A stretch of 64,000 nt of DNA from Cognaticolwellia mytili (GCF_002104475.1 NZ_NBOF01000002.1:62001-126000); one strand, 5' to 3'; counted from the first letter of the stretch, positions 27,703 to 37,081 are shown. The notes: a model not told the origin generated them from the letters alone. Numbers and translations are program-made.

Positions 27703-28938
27703 TTACTGCGTTGGTTTTAATAACGCAGTATTTTTCGGAGCAATCATGGCTGCGAACATAACCGCTAAGGCAATAAAAATAGCGGCAATAACTAAACAGG
27801 CAATAATACCGTAGGCCTGAAATATCCATCCTGAAAGTACCGTTCCTAATAACCGGCCACCGGCATTCGCCATATAATAAAAACCAACATCAAGTGATAC
27901 ACCATCTTTGCTCGCCATGTCGACAATAAGAAAGCTATGCAAAGAGGAGTTTATCGCGAATAACACCGCAAAAGCAGTTAAACCAACAACAATAACCCAC
28001 ACACTTGAGACGCCAAAACTTAAGGCAAGTGCCATTAAACTGGGCACTATGAAAAGTAACGCTCCCCACTTTGCTGCATCTTGGCCATTAGGTGATTTAC
28101 CTGACGCTTTAGCCGTTATTTTCGGTGCCTGTGTTTGAATAATGCCATACAAAATTATCCATGCGGCAATAAAGCCGCCTACCCAAGTATGTTGCCAAGC
28201 AAATTCAGTAGCTAAAAACACAGGCAGTGCGATAACAAACCAAACATCTCGCGCCGCGAATAAGAATAACCTTGCTGCTGATAATAAGTTTATCGCGCGG
28301 CTTTTCGACAGTACGTCTTTAAATTTAGGTTTATTTTTTGCCTTACCTAAATCTTGCTTCAAGCTCAATAAACTGAACAGCCAAACTACAGACAACGCCA
28401 ACGCCATTAATGTTATCGCACCAGAAAAGCCAAATACCGTTAGCAGCAAACCACCGAGAAAAAAGCCAAGACCTTTCAAGGTGTTTTTTGAACCCGTTAA
28501 TAGCGCAATCCACTGATATAGTTTGCTGCTATTGTCTTCTTGTACAAGCAACTTAATTGAGCTTTTAGCACTCATTTTATTAAGATCTTTAGCAATACCA
28601 GACAATGCCTGCGCAGCCATAACATAAGCTACGGTTAGTAATTCACTTGGTACAACGAGCATAACTAAAGCAACTATTTGTAAGGCTAAACCAATATTCA
28701 TGGTTTTATTTAGGCCTAAACGAGCACCTAACCAACCACCAACCAGATTCGTTACAACACCAAAAATTTCATAGAATAGAAATAACATCGCAATACTTAA
28801 CGGGCTATAACCTAACTGATGAAAATACAACACCACCAGCATACGCAAAGCACCATCGGTTAAGGTGAATGCCCAATAGTTGCCTGTGATGATTAAATAT
28901 TGCTTCACCTGTTCAGATAACCCGCTTAATGCCTTCAT
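27703..28938 (-). CDS. arsJ: Organoarsenical efflux MFS transporter ArsJ
   Basis: A 12-helix major-facilitator protein of 411 aa. In characterised systems ArsJ exports 1-arseno-3-phosphoglycerate made by the partner GAPDH, giving arsenate resistance. The N-terminal segment NYWAFTLTDGALRMLVVLYF and the FLFYEIFGVVTNLVGGWLGARLG segment are typical of ArsJ. Context is decisive: it follows the dedicated gap gene by 59 bases and the arsR regulator, the known arsR-gap-arsJ order. No arsenate reductase gene is nearby. Confidence 0.93.
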   Translation of the reverse strand: MKALSGLSEQVKQYLIITGNYWAFTLTDGALRMLVVLYFHQLGYSPLSIAMLFLFYEIFGVVTNLVGGWLGARLGLNKTMNIGLALQIVALVMLVVPSELLTVAYVMAAQALSGIAKDLNKMSAKSSIKLLVQEDNSSKLYQWIALLTGSKNTLKGLGFFLGGLLLTVFGFSGAITLMALALSVVWLFSLLSLKQDLGKAKNKPKFKDVLSKSRAINLLSAARLFLFAARDVWFVIALPVFLATEFAWQHTWVGGFIAAWIILYGIIQTQAPKITAKASGKSPNGQDAAKWGALLFIVPSLMALALSFGVSSVWVIVVGLTAFAVLFAINSSLHSFLIVDMASKDGVSLDVGFYYMANAGGRLLGTVLSGWIFQAYGIIACLVIAAIFIALAVMFAAMIAPKNTALLKPTQ

Positions 28939-28997
28939 AAAGTTATTTTCTACTTATTCAATTAGTATAAAATGCGATTAGTTAAATGAAAATAAGA

Positions 28998-30014
28998 CTA
29001 CTTTTTAGTTAAATCTGAACGGCCAACCATCCGAGCGATTTCCGCGGTACGGTTTGCATAACCCCACTCGTTGTCATACCAAACATAAAGCTTAACTTGT
29101 GTGCCGTTAACCACCATAGTTGAGGGGGCATCGATAATACTTGAACGTGGATCCGTTTTATAATCGATAGAAACCAAAGGGCGCTCTTCATAACCTAATA
29201 TATTTTTTAGCTCACCATCAGCTGCCGCTTGTAAAAAATCATTCACTTCTTGCTCTGTGGTGGCTCTTTCTAATTCAAAAACACAGTCAGTAAGTGAAGC
29301 ATTTGCCAGAGGAATACGCACAGCATGGCCGTTAAGCTTACCTTTAAGCTCAGGGAAAATATGCGTAATCGCCGTTGCCGAGCCAGTCGTTGTTGGAATT
29401 AAACTCATGCCACAGGCCCTAGCGCGGCGTAAATCTTTGTGTGGCGCATCCAGTATAGTTTGAGTATTGGTAATATCATGAATAGTGGTCATTGAGCCAT
29501 GCTTAATGCCAATTTTTTCGTGAATAACTTTAACAACTGGCGCAAGGCAATTGGTAGTACAAGACGCTGCGGTAACAATTGGAAATTTATCAGCGTCATA
29601 TTCATGGTCATTAACACCGACAACAATATTTAAAATACCGTCTTCTTTTACCGGTGCTGTTACCACTACACGCTTTACGCCTTGGTCTAAATAAGCTTGA
29701 AGTAAAGGTTTTGTTTTCATTACACCTGAGGCTTCAATAACCACATCACAACCTGACCAGTCAGTATCAGCAATACGGCGATTTTGACTACAAACAATTT
29801 TATTATCATTGATAATAATGTCTTCACCAGTGTGCGTTGCTTGATGCTGCCAAATACCGTGAACGGAATCAAAATTTAGTAAATGCGCTAAGGTTTCAGC
29901 ATTACCCGCAGGGTCATTAATTTGCACGATTTCAATGTCATCCCAATCATACGCCGCGCGCATTGATAAACGTCCCATACGGCCAAAACCATTAATACCT
30001 ATTTTAATTGTCAT
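28998..30014 (-). CDS. gap: ArsJ-associated glyceraldehyde-3-phosphate dehydrogenase
   Basis: 338 aa. The NAD-binding [14 protein letters not shown] motif is at residues 7-20, the catalytic Cys152 is in [10 protein letters not shown] and His179 in [10 protein letters not shown]. In the presence of arsenate this enzyme makes 1-arseno-3-phosphoglycerate, which ArsJ exports. It differs from housekeeping GapA in its N-terminus and in lying between arsR and arsJ. All catalytic residues are present. Confidence 0.95.
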   Translation of the reverse strand: MTIKIGINGFGRMGRLSMRAAYDWDDIEIVQINDPAGNAETLAHLLNFDSVHGIWQHQATHTGEDIIINDNKIVCSQNRRIADTDWSGCDVVIEASGVMKTKPLLQAYLDQGVKRVVVTAPVKEDGILNIVVGVNDHEYDADKFPIVTAASCTTNCLAPVVKVIHEKIGIKHGSMTTIHDITNTQTILDAPHKDLRRARACGMSLIPTTTGSATAITHIFPELKGKLNGHAVRIPLANASLTDCVFELERATTEQEVNDFLQAAADGELKNILGYEERPLVSIDYKTDPRSSIIDAPSTMVVNGTQVKLYVWYDNEWGYANRTAEIARMVGRSDLTKK

Positions 30015-30069
30015 GATGTTTTCCTATCAAATATGAATTTCAAATCGCTTAGTGAAGCTTGGTAAATAT

Positions 30070-30420
30070 TTACTCGCAGCAATTTGCAGCTCGAGTTGGC
30101 CTGTCGCCCATTTGATTCAAAGCATTTAAATTTGGTGTGATAAACGTTAAGTTTTCAGCTAGCGTTAACGCGATAATTTGCTGTGACCATGAAGGAGTAT
30201 CAGAGCTTAGGGCATAAAAAACCCATTGTTTTTGTTTGCGAGTTACCAATAACCCTGCTTTTTTAAGCTGTGCTAAATGACGGGATATTTTCGGCTGGCT
30301 TGGCTCACTGAGTGCAGCCATTAATTCGCAAACACAAAGCTCACCTTCTTTGGCAATAAGCAATACGCTTTTCAGTCGAATATCATCAGCTAGATTTTTA
30401 TAAAATTCTGTTGGCGACAT
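30070..30420 (-). CDS. arsR: ArsR/SmtB family arsenic-responsive repressor
   Basis: 116 aa with a winged helix (EPSQPKISRHLAQLKKAGL, about 39-57). An As(III)-binding pair Cys29-Val-Cys31 lies in ELCVCEL, and a C-terminal CysCys pair (114-115) may add ligands. The ATG at 30420 is preferred over a GTG at 30426 because GGAAG stands 8 bases upstream of the ATG. It is the first gene of arsR-gap-arsJ. A large AT-rich dyad just upstream is a candidate operator. Confidence 0.93.
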   Translation of the reverse strand: MSPTEFYKNLADDIRLKSVLLIAKEGELCVCELMAALSEPSQPKISRHLAQLKKAGLLVTRKQKQWVFYALSSDTPSWSQQIIALTLAENLTFITPNLNALNQMGDRPTRAANCCE

Positions 30421-30470
30421 AAACACACTTCCGTTCTAATTAATGAAAGCAATCATACAGCAACAGAGAA

Positions 30471-30504
30471 TATAACAAAATAATTATATATTTATTTTGT
30501 TATA
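30471..30504. promoter_or_regulatory. Candidate ArsR operator (AT-rich dyad)
   Basis: Perfect 13-bp arms (30471-30483 and 30492-30504) with an 8-base spacer, about 50 bases upstream of the arsR start. AT-rich dyads are the usual ArsR/SmtB targets. No binding data; assignment is by position. Confidence 0.55.
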
Positions 30505-30654
30505 GAAGAAACAGAACAAACATTGATAAATAGTTTTTTCCACTACGCAGCAGGAAACTTGCATGATAGTGTAAGAGTTATAGGGGAAAACAACTTAGCT
30601 ATAATACTTATTGAATTAAGTATATGCTCAATTATAAGTAAGAATAAATAGCCC

Positions 30655-30690
30655 AATAAAAAAACGCCAGGCAGCTGTTAACTGACTGGC
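30655..30690 (-). terminator. Terminator of FecA-like receptor gene
   Basis: 9-bp arms with one mismatch (30666-30674 and 30682-30690), followed on the minus strand by a T-run (30655-30665 complement), 41 bases after the receptor stop. Confidence 0.7.
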
Positions 30691-30730
30691 ATTAAGCGAT
30701 ATAACTCGTTTTTCAAACTTATAAACTACT

Positions 30731-32908
30731 CTAAAAACTGTACTTATAGCCTAGAGTCACACTACGTGGCTTACCTACCATGATAGAGCCATGCGTACGT
30801 GTTGCCATATATTCTTTATCAAGTAAGTTATCAACGTTAAAGGTTATTTCTTGGTTATCAGCAACGCTATAATGTGCGGCCATATCAACAACTGTACGGC
30901 TGTCAATTGATTGGTTTGAGGCGATAGCACCTTGGCCAGCAGTTGTTCGCATTTCGTCCATATAACGCACTAAAACATCACCGCGCCAATTATCGCCAAC
31001 AACACCTACATTCAATTGCAGCTGGTTTTCTGGAACATAAGGTAATTCAAAGCCAGATTTCACTTCACCCCAAGTATCTAAACCTGATTCAAATGAATTT
31101 TGAAACTCTGTTTCAGTAAAAGTGTAAGTTAACCCAACAGGAATTGTTACTGAGCCTGCAGAAAATTCGTATCCTGCTTTAGCTTCTAAACCTGAAACTT
31201 TTACTTCACCAGCATTGTATTGGTTACCAATATTTTCTTCTTCACAACCTTGACTCGCAGTACAGTTACCATGCATGTTGTTATAATCAGAGTAGAAAAA
31301 TAATGCCTCTGCACTTAACGTTTCTTGATTAAAACGTAAGCCTAACTCGTAGTTAATACTTTCTTCATTTTCTGCTTTGTCATTGCCTGGCGCTGGTGGC
31401 GCAAAACCTTTTTGCACACCGCCAATGATAACCAAATCATTATTTACACGGTAAGTTACTGCTAATGATGGTAGTAACACCTCAACATCATTACTCACAT
31501 CTTTCTTTAAAGGCTGGTTTCTATCAATTACACCTTTATCCCAATCTTTACGAGAAATAGTCATATCTTCATAACGTAAACCCGCATTAATAATGAAATC
31601 ACCAACGGTGTATTCATCATGAACAAATAAAGCAATCGCTTCTGCTGAATCGATACGATTTGAATCTGCCCCATGAATACCGGCTTCTGTTAGCGTCATT
31701 TCATAGTTTGTATTGTCTAAAGTATACTTATCAACCCACTGGAAACGGTCCATTTCATCTTCATGATAACGCGCACCAAACTTCACTTGGTGGTCACCAA
31801 AATCAGCATTTAATATCGTTTGAATACCTTGTGATAGATAATCACGACTATTGGCTTTTACAGCAACACTAATTTCGTCATTATCAAATGAGCCGTTATC
31901 AAATGCTGCGGCAAAGTCTATACCACCACTGCTAAGGCTCTTTCCATTAACTTTACTGGTTTTATACCAATTACGGCTAAATTCGTTATAGTATGCCGTT
32001 GTGCCTAACGTGAATTTCTCAGATAACTTAATGTGGTGATTAATTTGTAATTGCTTATGATCAGTATCCATATTATCAAGTTGTGAAGCTGAGTAACGAG
32101 AGTACGGATTAGATTTAAAATCAGTTTCTGTTAAACCCATATAAGTTTCATCTGAATCTTCATCTGAATACTTTAGTTTGAATTCTAATTCTTGATAGTA
32201 TTTTGCGTCACTATCGCTATTGATCATCACTTTCGCCATGATGTCGTTTTTAACAAAACCAGTATCATCACCTGTGTGATTTACATCTTTAAATCCATCA
32301 GCTTGATAGCGGAAAACTTCAAATATTGAAGATACATTCTTACCGGCTCCACCAACGTAAGCATGTGCTTTACCAAAGCCATCTTGACCTGCGCTTAAAT
32401 TAACTTGTCCCGCTAATGCTTCTTCAGGGATAGTGCGAGATAACATGTTAATCACGCCACCAGTAGTACGAGGGCCGTACATTGCACTTGAAGTACCTTT
32501 CAACACTTCAACTTGTTGCATACGACCAGCCGTTGGAAAGTAATACGCCGAAGGAGCTGAATAAGGTGCAGGAGCAGCTAATACGCCATCTTCCATAATT
32601 GTTACTTTTTCACTGCGATTTTGACCTGTGCCGCGCATACCAATATTCGGGCGTAAGCCGTAACCATCTTCCTCTAGAACGTAAACACCTGGCACCGACG
32701 TTAACGTACGCATAATATCAGTGAAATCAAACCTCTCTAATTCTGTTTGAGAAATCATATGCGCACTGCCTGGCACATCATTTACAGCTTGAGCACTACC
32801 AAAAATAGCTAAGTGCTCCATGTCATCATCTGCCAGGGCAACGTTAGAGATAGCACTAACAACAGATAAAGCAATTAACGCGGGTTGAAAAAGAGAAGGA
32901 ATTCGCAT
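30731..32908 (-). CDS. TonB-dependent outer-membrane receptor, FecA-like
   Basis: 725 aa. A signal peptide (about 1-27, ending ALA) is followed by a plug domain with SVPGVYVLEEDGYGLRPNIG and EVLKGTSSAMYGPRTTGGVI, which resembles FecA/ferric-chelate receptors, and a 22-strand barrel ending in Phe. The ATG at 32908 is preferred to a TTG at 32929. A candidate Fur box is about 55 bases upstream, and bfd and bacterioferritin genes follow on the other side, so an iron-chelate substrate is likely. The exact ligand is unknown. Confidence 0.88.
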   Translation of the reverse strand: MRIPSLFQPALIALSVVSAISNVALADDDMEHLAIFGSAQAVNDVPGSAHMISQTELERFDFTDIMRTLTSVPGVYVLEEDGYGLRPNIGMRGTGQNRSEKVTIMEDGVLAAPAPYSAPSAYYFPTAGRMQQVEVLKGTSSAMYGPRTTGGVINMLSRTIPEEALAGQVNLSAGQDGFGKAHAYVGGAGKNVSSIFEVFRYQADGFKDVNHTGDDTGFVKNDIMAKVMINSDSDAKYYQELEFKLKYSDEDSDETYMGLTETDFKSNPYSRYSASQLDNMDTDHKQLQINHHIKLSEKFTLGTTAYYNEFSRNWYKTSKVNGKSLSSGGIDFAAAFDNGSFDNDEISVAVKANSRDYLSQGIQTILNADFGDHQVKFGARYHEDEMDRFQWVDKYTLDNTNYEMTLTEAGIHGADSNRIDSAEAIALFVHDEYTVGDFIINAGLRYEDMTISRKDWDKGVIDRNQPLKKDVSNDVEVLLPSLAVTYRVNNDLVIIGGVQKGFAPPAPGNDKAENEESINYELGLRFNQETLSAEALFFYSDYNNMHGNCTASQGCEEENIGNQYNAGEVKVSGLEAKAGYEFSAGSVTIPVGLTYTFTETEFQNSFESGLDTWGEVKSGFELPYVPENQLQLNVGVVGDNWRGDVLVRYMDEMRTTAGQGAIASNQSIDSRTVVDMAAHYSVADNQEITFNVDNLLDKEYMATRTHGSIMVGKPRSVTLGYKYSF

Positions 32909-32962
32909 GACTACGCCTATAAAAAACAATAATTTGTATGGCGCGCATTAAAACATGAGATC

Positions 32963-32985
32963 AAATGGCAATCAATATCATTTGC
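32963..32985. promoter_or_regulatory. Candidate Fur box upstream of FecA-like receptor
   Basis: The dyad 32963-32972/32974-32983 matches at 7 of 10 pairs around C32973, and the minus strand reads AAATGATATTGATTGCCATT, close to the Fur consensus GATAATGATAATCATTATC. It is 55-75 bases upstream of the receptor start. Confidence 0.5.
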
Positions 32986-33639
32986 ATTATTTATAATAAC
33001 GGATTGATATAGATCAAACGGGTACGAATAGCACCTTCTCTTTCAAAATTAGCTGCTAGTAACGTCCCCAAATATTACTAGGCAAAACTATCATTATACA
33101 TCCAATTAAATTGAGTGTTTCTTTCCGCTACTCAACTAACATTAGCCAAATATCCGCATAATCGATAGTTACTTGATGCCTTGATTATAATCTTTCCTTC
33201 CGAAGTTTTATCAAGAATAAAAGCTTGTTAGGTGCATAAATAGAGCAACCAAATTTTATAGCGATAGAAATGAGCAGAAGTGCATAAGGTGAAATCACTA
33301 AATTGAGCGTAGGCTCAGATCAGTTAATCACCAAGCCTGTGCTACCGCCACAACTAAATATAGTGATAATAAGGTAAGGTTTTATCGTGCATCTACCCTT
33401 TTCTTATTTTTCAAACAATACTTTTCCTACCTATTTTACTTCCTATATCGTTGATGCATAAAATCAAGTTCAGTTATTTCAATAACTTCAACATTCATCG
33501 TAAGTGCTTTATTATTTACAATCTAGTATTGCTTGCTCTCTCACCAAAAACACTACTGAGAAAAATTAAAGCCTTTATTTTTCAATGCTTTTTTCTTTTA
33601 TGAAAAATTAATCATTGAAAATAAGACAAACAAGAACTA
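32986..33639. other. Intergenic region between FecA-like receptor and bfd
   Basis: About 650 AT-rich bases between divergent genes. No small gene, strong hairpin or repeat family was recognised. Confidence 0.4.
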
Positions 33640-33660
33640 TTATCAATCGCGTTATCAATC
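33640..33660. promoter_or_regulatory. Direct repeat before bfd, possible Fur half-sites
   Basis: TTATCAATC occurs at 33640-33648 and again at 33652-33660, a 12-bp period, ending 16 bases before the bfd start. The half-site resembles the Fur ATTATCA arm, but the arrangement is direct and not inverted. Confidence 0.35.
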
Positions 33661-33676
33661 ATTAGTAGTTATTATT

Positions 33677-33871
33677 ATGTTCGTTTGTATATGTAAAGGC
33701 ATCACAGACCATCAAATTAAGCAGTTAGTCACCGAAGAAGGTGTCGGTTCTATGCGTGAGTTAAAGCAACACCTACCATTAGGTTCACAATGTGGTACTT
33801 GCGTTAAAGTTGCTCAGAACATAATTGATAACACCATTATTGATGAAAGTTTATTTAAAGAAGTTGGATAA
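33677..33871 (+). CDS. bfd: Bacterioferritin-associated ferredoxin
   Basis: A 64-aa [2Fe-2S] protein that passes electrons to bacterioferritin to release stored iron. The four cluster ligands are Cys4, Cys6, Cys39 and Cys42, the CxC-x32-CxxC spacing of Bfd. It stands 183 bases upstream of two bacterioferritin genes on the same strand. Iron-starvation induction via Fur is likely from its known role and the TTATCAATC repeats before the start. Confidence 0.95.
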   Translation: MFVCICKGITDHQIKQLVTEEGVGSMRELKQHLPLGSQCGTCVKVAQNIIDNTIIDESLFKEVG

Positions 33872-33933
33872 GCTTTAGCTAACTTATTCATTTAGTTCAA
33901 ATAGATCTTTATATTCCCATTCCTTATTACAAC

Positions 33934-33948
33934 TGATAACAATTATCA
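33934..33948. promoter_or_regulatory. Fur box upstream of bacterioferritin pair
   Basis: The sequence TGATAACAATTATCA matches the 7-1-7 Fur motif (TGATAAT-N-ATTATCA) at 13 of 14 positions. It lies 107 bases before the first bacterioferritin start and 63 bases after bfd. Confidence 0.7.
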
Positions 33949-34054
33949 TTAGCAAGAGGTTGTTTTTTAAGGTTTTTTATTAATTACCTTTTGCATTTCA
34001 TAATTTTTTTCCTATAATTACTGCCAATATTAAATAACGTTTATCGAGGCACTA

Positions 34055-34519
34055 ATGAAAGGTAACCCCGCAGTTCTCGCAATACTAAATAAAGTACTAA
34101 CCAGCGAACTAACATCTATTAATCAATACTTTCTTCACGCCCGTATGTATAAAAATTGGGGCATCAATGCCTTAAATAGCAAGTGCTACAAAAAATCGAT
34201 ACTTGATATGAAGCAAGCTGATAAAGTGATTGAACGTATCTTGTTTCTTGAAGGTTTACCAAATTTGCAGCAGCTTTCACCACTTGCTATAGGTGAACAT
34301 ACGCAAGAAATGATCGGTTGCGATACCCGCTTTCAAACAGCTCAAATTAATATTGTACGCAGTGCTATTACCTTATGTGAGCAAGAGCAAGACTACGTAA
34401 GTCGCGAAATGCTTGACGGCATATTAAATGACGAGGAAGAACATTTAGACTGGCTAGAAACTCAGCAATATCAAATCGATAACATGGGTATTGAAAAATA
34501 TATCCAAGCACAACTTTAA
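34055..34519 (+). CDS. bfr: Bacterioferritin, haem-binding subunit with degraded ferroxidase site
   Basis: 154 aa, a four-helix ferritin with the typical start MKGNPAVLAILNK and the IERILFLEGLPN segment. Met52, the axial haem ligand, is present. Of the diiron ligands, Glu18, Glu127 and His130 remain, but Glu51 is Asp, His54 is Gln and Glu94 is Gln. It therefore looks like a haem-providing, ferroxidase-poor subunit that would co-assemble with the next gene's product. It shares a transcript with that gene (26-base gap). Confidence 0.94.
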   Translation: MKGNPAVLAILNKVLTSELTSINQYFLHARMYKNWGINALNSKCYKKSILDMKQADKVIERILFLEGLPNLQQLSPLAIGEHTQEMIGCDTRFQTAQINIVRSAITLCEQEQDYVSREMLDGILNDEEEHLDWLETQQYQIDNMGIEKYIQAQL

Positions 34520-34545
34520 ACTGACTAAGTTACAAGGACACTAAA

Positions 34546-35013
34546 ATGAAAGGTAATACTCAAGTTATTTCTGCATTAAACGGCCTATTAGCTTATGAAC
34601 TAGCGGCTATGGATCAGTACTTTATTCATTCACGTATGTATGAAGATTGGGGCATCAATAAACTATTTGAACGCATTGATCACGAATTTGATGATGAAAA
34701 ACTCCATGCATCAATGCTTATTCAGCGCATTCTATTTTTAGAAGGCACGCCAGACATGCAAACTCGCCCAGGCTTACATATCGGTAAAAACGTTCCTGAA
34801 ATGCTGCAAAGTGATTTAGACGTTGAGTATGCAGTTGCGGATGGGCTAAGAAAAGCCATTGCTATTTGTGAGCAAGAAAAAGATTACGTCACCCGTGAAA
34901 TCTTAGAAAAACTACTTGATGATACTGAAGTAGATCACGCTTTTTGGTTAGAGCAACAATTAGGCTTAATCAAAACTATCGGCTTAGAAAACTACATTCA
35001 ATCACAGCTGTAA
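34546..35013 (+). CDS. bfr: Bacterioferritin, ferroxidase subunit lacking the haem Met
   Basis: 155 aa. The ferroxidase ligands Glu18, Glu51, His54 and Glu94 are intact, and Glu128/His131 correspond to 127/130 with a one-residue shift in DDTEVDHAFW. Position 52, the haem-ligating Met in other bacterioferritins, is Lys. It is the complement of the preceding subunit, so a heteropolymeric 24-mer is likely, as in Pseudomonas and Neisseria Bfr pairs. The insertion near the second metal motif is unusual and worth checking. Confidence 0.94.
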   Translation: MKGNTQVISALNGLLAYELAAMDQYFIHSRMYEDWGINKLFERIDHEFDDEKLHASMLIQRILFLEGTPDMQTRPGLHIGKNVPEMLQSDLDVEYAVADGLRKAIAICEQEKDYVTREILEKLLDDTEVDHAFWLEQQLGLIKTIGLENYIQSQL

Positions 35014-35044
35014 AAATAAAATTCTGATCACCTATCAACAAAAG

Positions 35045-35070
35045 CCAGCTTACATAGCTGGTTTTATTTT
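35045..35070 (+). terminator. Terminator of bacterioferritin operon
   Basis: 6-bp stem (35045-35050 and 35056-35061) followed by TTTTATTTT, 32 bases after the second bfr stop. Confidence 0.65.
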
Positions 35071-35411
35071 ACTTACTTCCTCTTTCAGCTAACATAAGTG
35101 AAACAAATTTGGCGATACAAGTCTCAATCACTTTATTTAATATCGCTGAATTCTAAAATCTCTTATATGCTAAAGTGGCAGTTTATTCATTGATTAAATA
35201 AGTTAGCCGTAATATTGAGTAAAGATCAATTCGTCAACTATCATTAAGTGAACCCTATAAAACAGTGTTATTTAAGCTTCACTTTTGCTTGTTTTAACAT
35301 GTTCAACTTTACTTAAATCATAATGTTGAATATTAGTGTTTAACAGCAAATGCCGCGTAGTTATTTAAAGCATAGCTATTTGCATTTAATGACTTAGGAA
35401 AGTTACCTTTC
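35071..35411. other. Intergenic leader of GGDEF-EAL gene
   Basis: About 340 AT-rich bases before the next gene. No gene, riboswitch or clear operator was recognised. Confidence 0.4.
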
Positions 35412-36989
35412 ATGGTTCGTGGTTTGAAGCAAAAAATACTAGCTAAAATATTACCCCTTTCTCAATTTACTATTGACGTAGTTGTCACTACCTTACTTGC
35501 TGTAATTACTTTTTGGTTAGCTCAAAAGTATGATGTTTTCGAATACTTGGTGAAAATTTCAAGAACATATGAAGAATATGAAGTTGATGAAATACTCACT
35601 CTAGTAATGATTTCAGCACTCTCACTTGCCGCACTCACTATTAAAAATAATAAGCGCTTAAAGCAAGAAGTTTTAAAGCGTGTTAAAGCAGAGCAAAGCA
35701 TAAAAAAAATGGCATTCTATGACAGCCTTACTGGTCTTCCTAACAGAGAACTTTGCATTAACCGATTTGAGCACATATTAAACCAGGCTGCTAGAACATC
35801 CGATTTAGCTGCTGTACTGTTCATCGATTTAGATAATTTCAAAGAAGTTAATGATAATTATGGTCATGAAGCAGGTGATGTTCTACTGAAACAATTTACT
35901 GCAAGACTTTTAGGGGAATTACGTAAAGGTGATACCTTATCGCGCTTTGCCGGTGACGAATTTATTATATTATTAGAGTCCGTAAGCTCCGTTAATAATG
36001 TCACTATTCTCGCAAAAAAAATATTAGATTGTATACAGTTGCCTTTCCAAATTGATGTTAATGAAATAACGGTAGGTATGAGTGTTGGTATTGCAATTTA
36101 CCCAAGTGATGGCCAAGAAGCATCGAAACTTTTAAAACATGCAGATACAGCAATGTATCATGCAAAACATGAGGGGAAAAATACCTTTAGGTTTTATTCA
36201 AGCGAGCTTAATACCCAAGCACGAAATAAACTCATTATTGCGAGTCAATTACGACAAGCCTTGGAAAGAAATGAGTTTATGCTTAATTTTCAGCCTATTA
36301 TTGATGTTGCTTCAAAGAAAATAAAAGCTGCAGAAGCCTTGTTACGCTGGGATAATCAAACATTAGGTAATGTGCCACCTGATGTTTTTATACCGATTGC
36401 TGAAGAAATTGGACTGATTAATACCATAGGCGAATGGGTGTTACTGCAAGCATGCAAACAAAGTAAAGTTTGGCATAACATGGGCTATAACCACCTTGTC
36501 ATCTCAGTGAATATGTCAGCGAGACAGCTAGGGCAAAAGAATTTCTTCAATGTCGTAAAGTCTTGTTTAGCAGCAACACAGCTACCGCCAAAAAGCCTAG
36601 AGCTTGAACTCACCGAAACCGCTATCATGAAAGATGTTGATGCGGCACTTTACCAACTTGAAAAATTAAAAAAACTAGGAGTATCTATCGCACTAGATGA
36701 CTTCGGTACTGGCTATTCTTCAATAGCTTACCTACGTAAACTATGCATTAATAGAATAAAAATCGACCGAAGCTTCATTCAACATATTCCTGAAAATCAT
36801 GAAGATATTATGACAACGAATGCGATTGTATCACTTGCTAAAAACCTAGGCATTGCGATTACCGCTGAAGGAATTGAAACCATTGAACAGCAACAGTTTA
36901 TTGAAAATACACCTGTTGACTCCATACAAGGTTATTTCATTGCTAAACCTATGTTAGCCAGCGAATTTGAGCAATTATTGAAAGAGTAA
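35412..36989 (+). CDS. Membrane GGDEF-EAL protein (c-di-GMP turnover)
   Basis: 525 aa. Two membrane helices (about 17-37 and 60-78) are joined by a short charged loop. The GGDEF domain follows (about 98-263) with AGDEF at 180-184 in place of GGDEF and an inhibitory-site RxxD at 171-174. The EAL domain (about 275-525) has EALLRW at 308-313 and the metal/catalytic DDFGTGYSS at 429-437. AGDEF is often still active, so both synthesis and breakdown of c-di-GMP are possible. No sensory domain is present. Confidence 0.94.
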   Translation: MVRGLKQKILAKILPLSQFTIDVVVTTLLAVITFWLAQKYDVFEYLVKISRTYEEYEVDEILTLVMISALSLAALTIKNNKRLKQEVLKRVKAEQSIKKMAFYDSLTGLPNRELCINRFEHILNQAARTSDLAAVLFIDLDNFKEVNDNYGHEAGDVLLKQFTARLLGELRKGDTLSRFAGDEFIILLESVSSVNNVTILAKKILDCIQLPFQIDVNEITVGMSVGIAIYPSDGQEASKLLKHADTAMYHAKHEGKNTFRFYSSELNTQARNKLIIASQLRQALERNEFMLNFQPIIDVASKKIKAAEALLRWDNQTLGNVPPDVFIPIAEEIGLINTIGEWVLLQACKQSKVWHNMGYNHLVISVNMSARQLGQKNFFNVVKSCLAATQLPPKSLELELTETAIMKDVDAALYQLEKLKKLGVSIALDDFGTGYSSIAYLRKLCINRIKIDRSFIQHIPENHEDIMTTNAIVSLAKNLGIAITAEGIETIEQQQFIENTPVDSIQGYFIAKPMLASEFEQLLKE

Positions 36990-37063
36990 AGCCAAATTAA
37001 TTCGGTTAATCTAAAAGTTTAATAAGCCGCATAGATTCAACATTCTGATGACGCTTACCTTCA

Positions 37064-37081
37064 TTTCACAACCATTTCACA
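37064..37081 (+). promoter_or_regulatory. TTTCACA direct repeat, 11-bp phase, upstream of ABC operon
   Basis: TTTCACA at 37064-37070 recurs at 37075-37081, a spacing of 11 bp as bound by OmpR/PhoB-type regulators. The same arrangement precedes the DJ-1-like gene at 40333. It lies about 60 bases before the ABC ATPase start. Confidence 0.6.

Noticed and set aside
35949-35965. AGDEF in place of GGDEF as a sign of an inactive cyclase.
   Set aside because: AGDEF is found in active enzymes, and the inhibitory-site RxxD is kept, so inactivity cannot be claimed.
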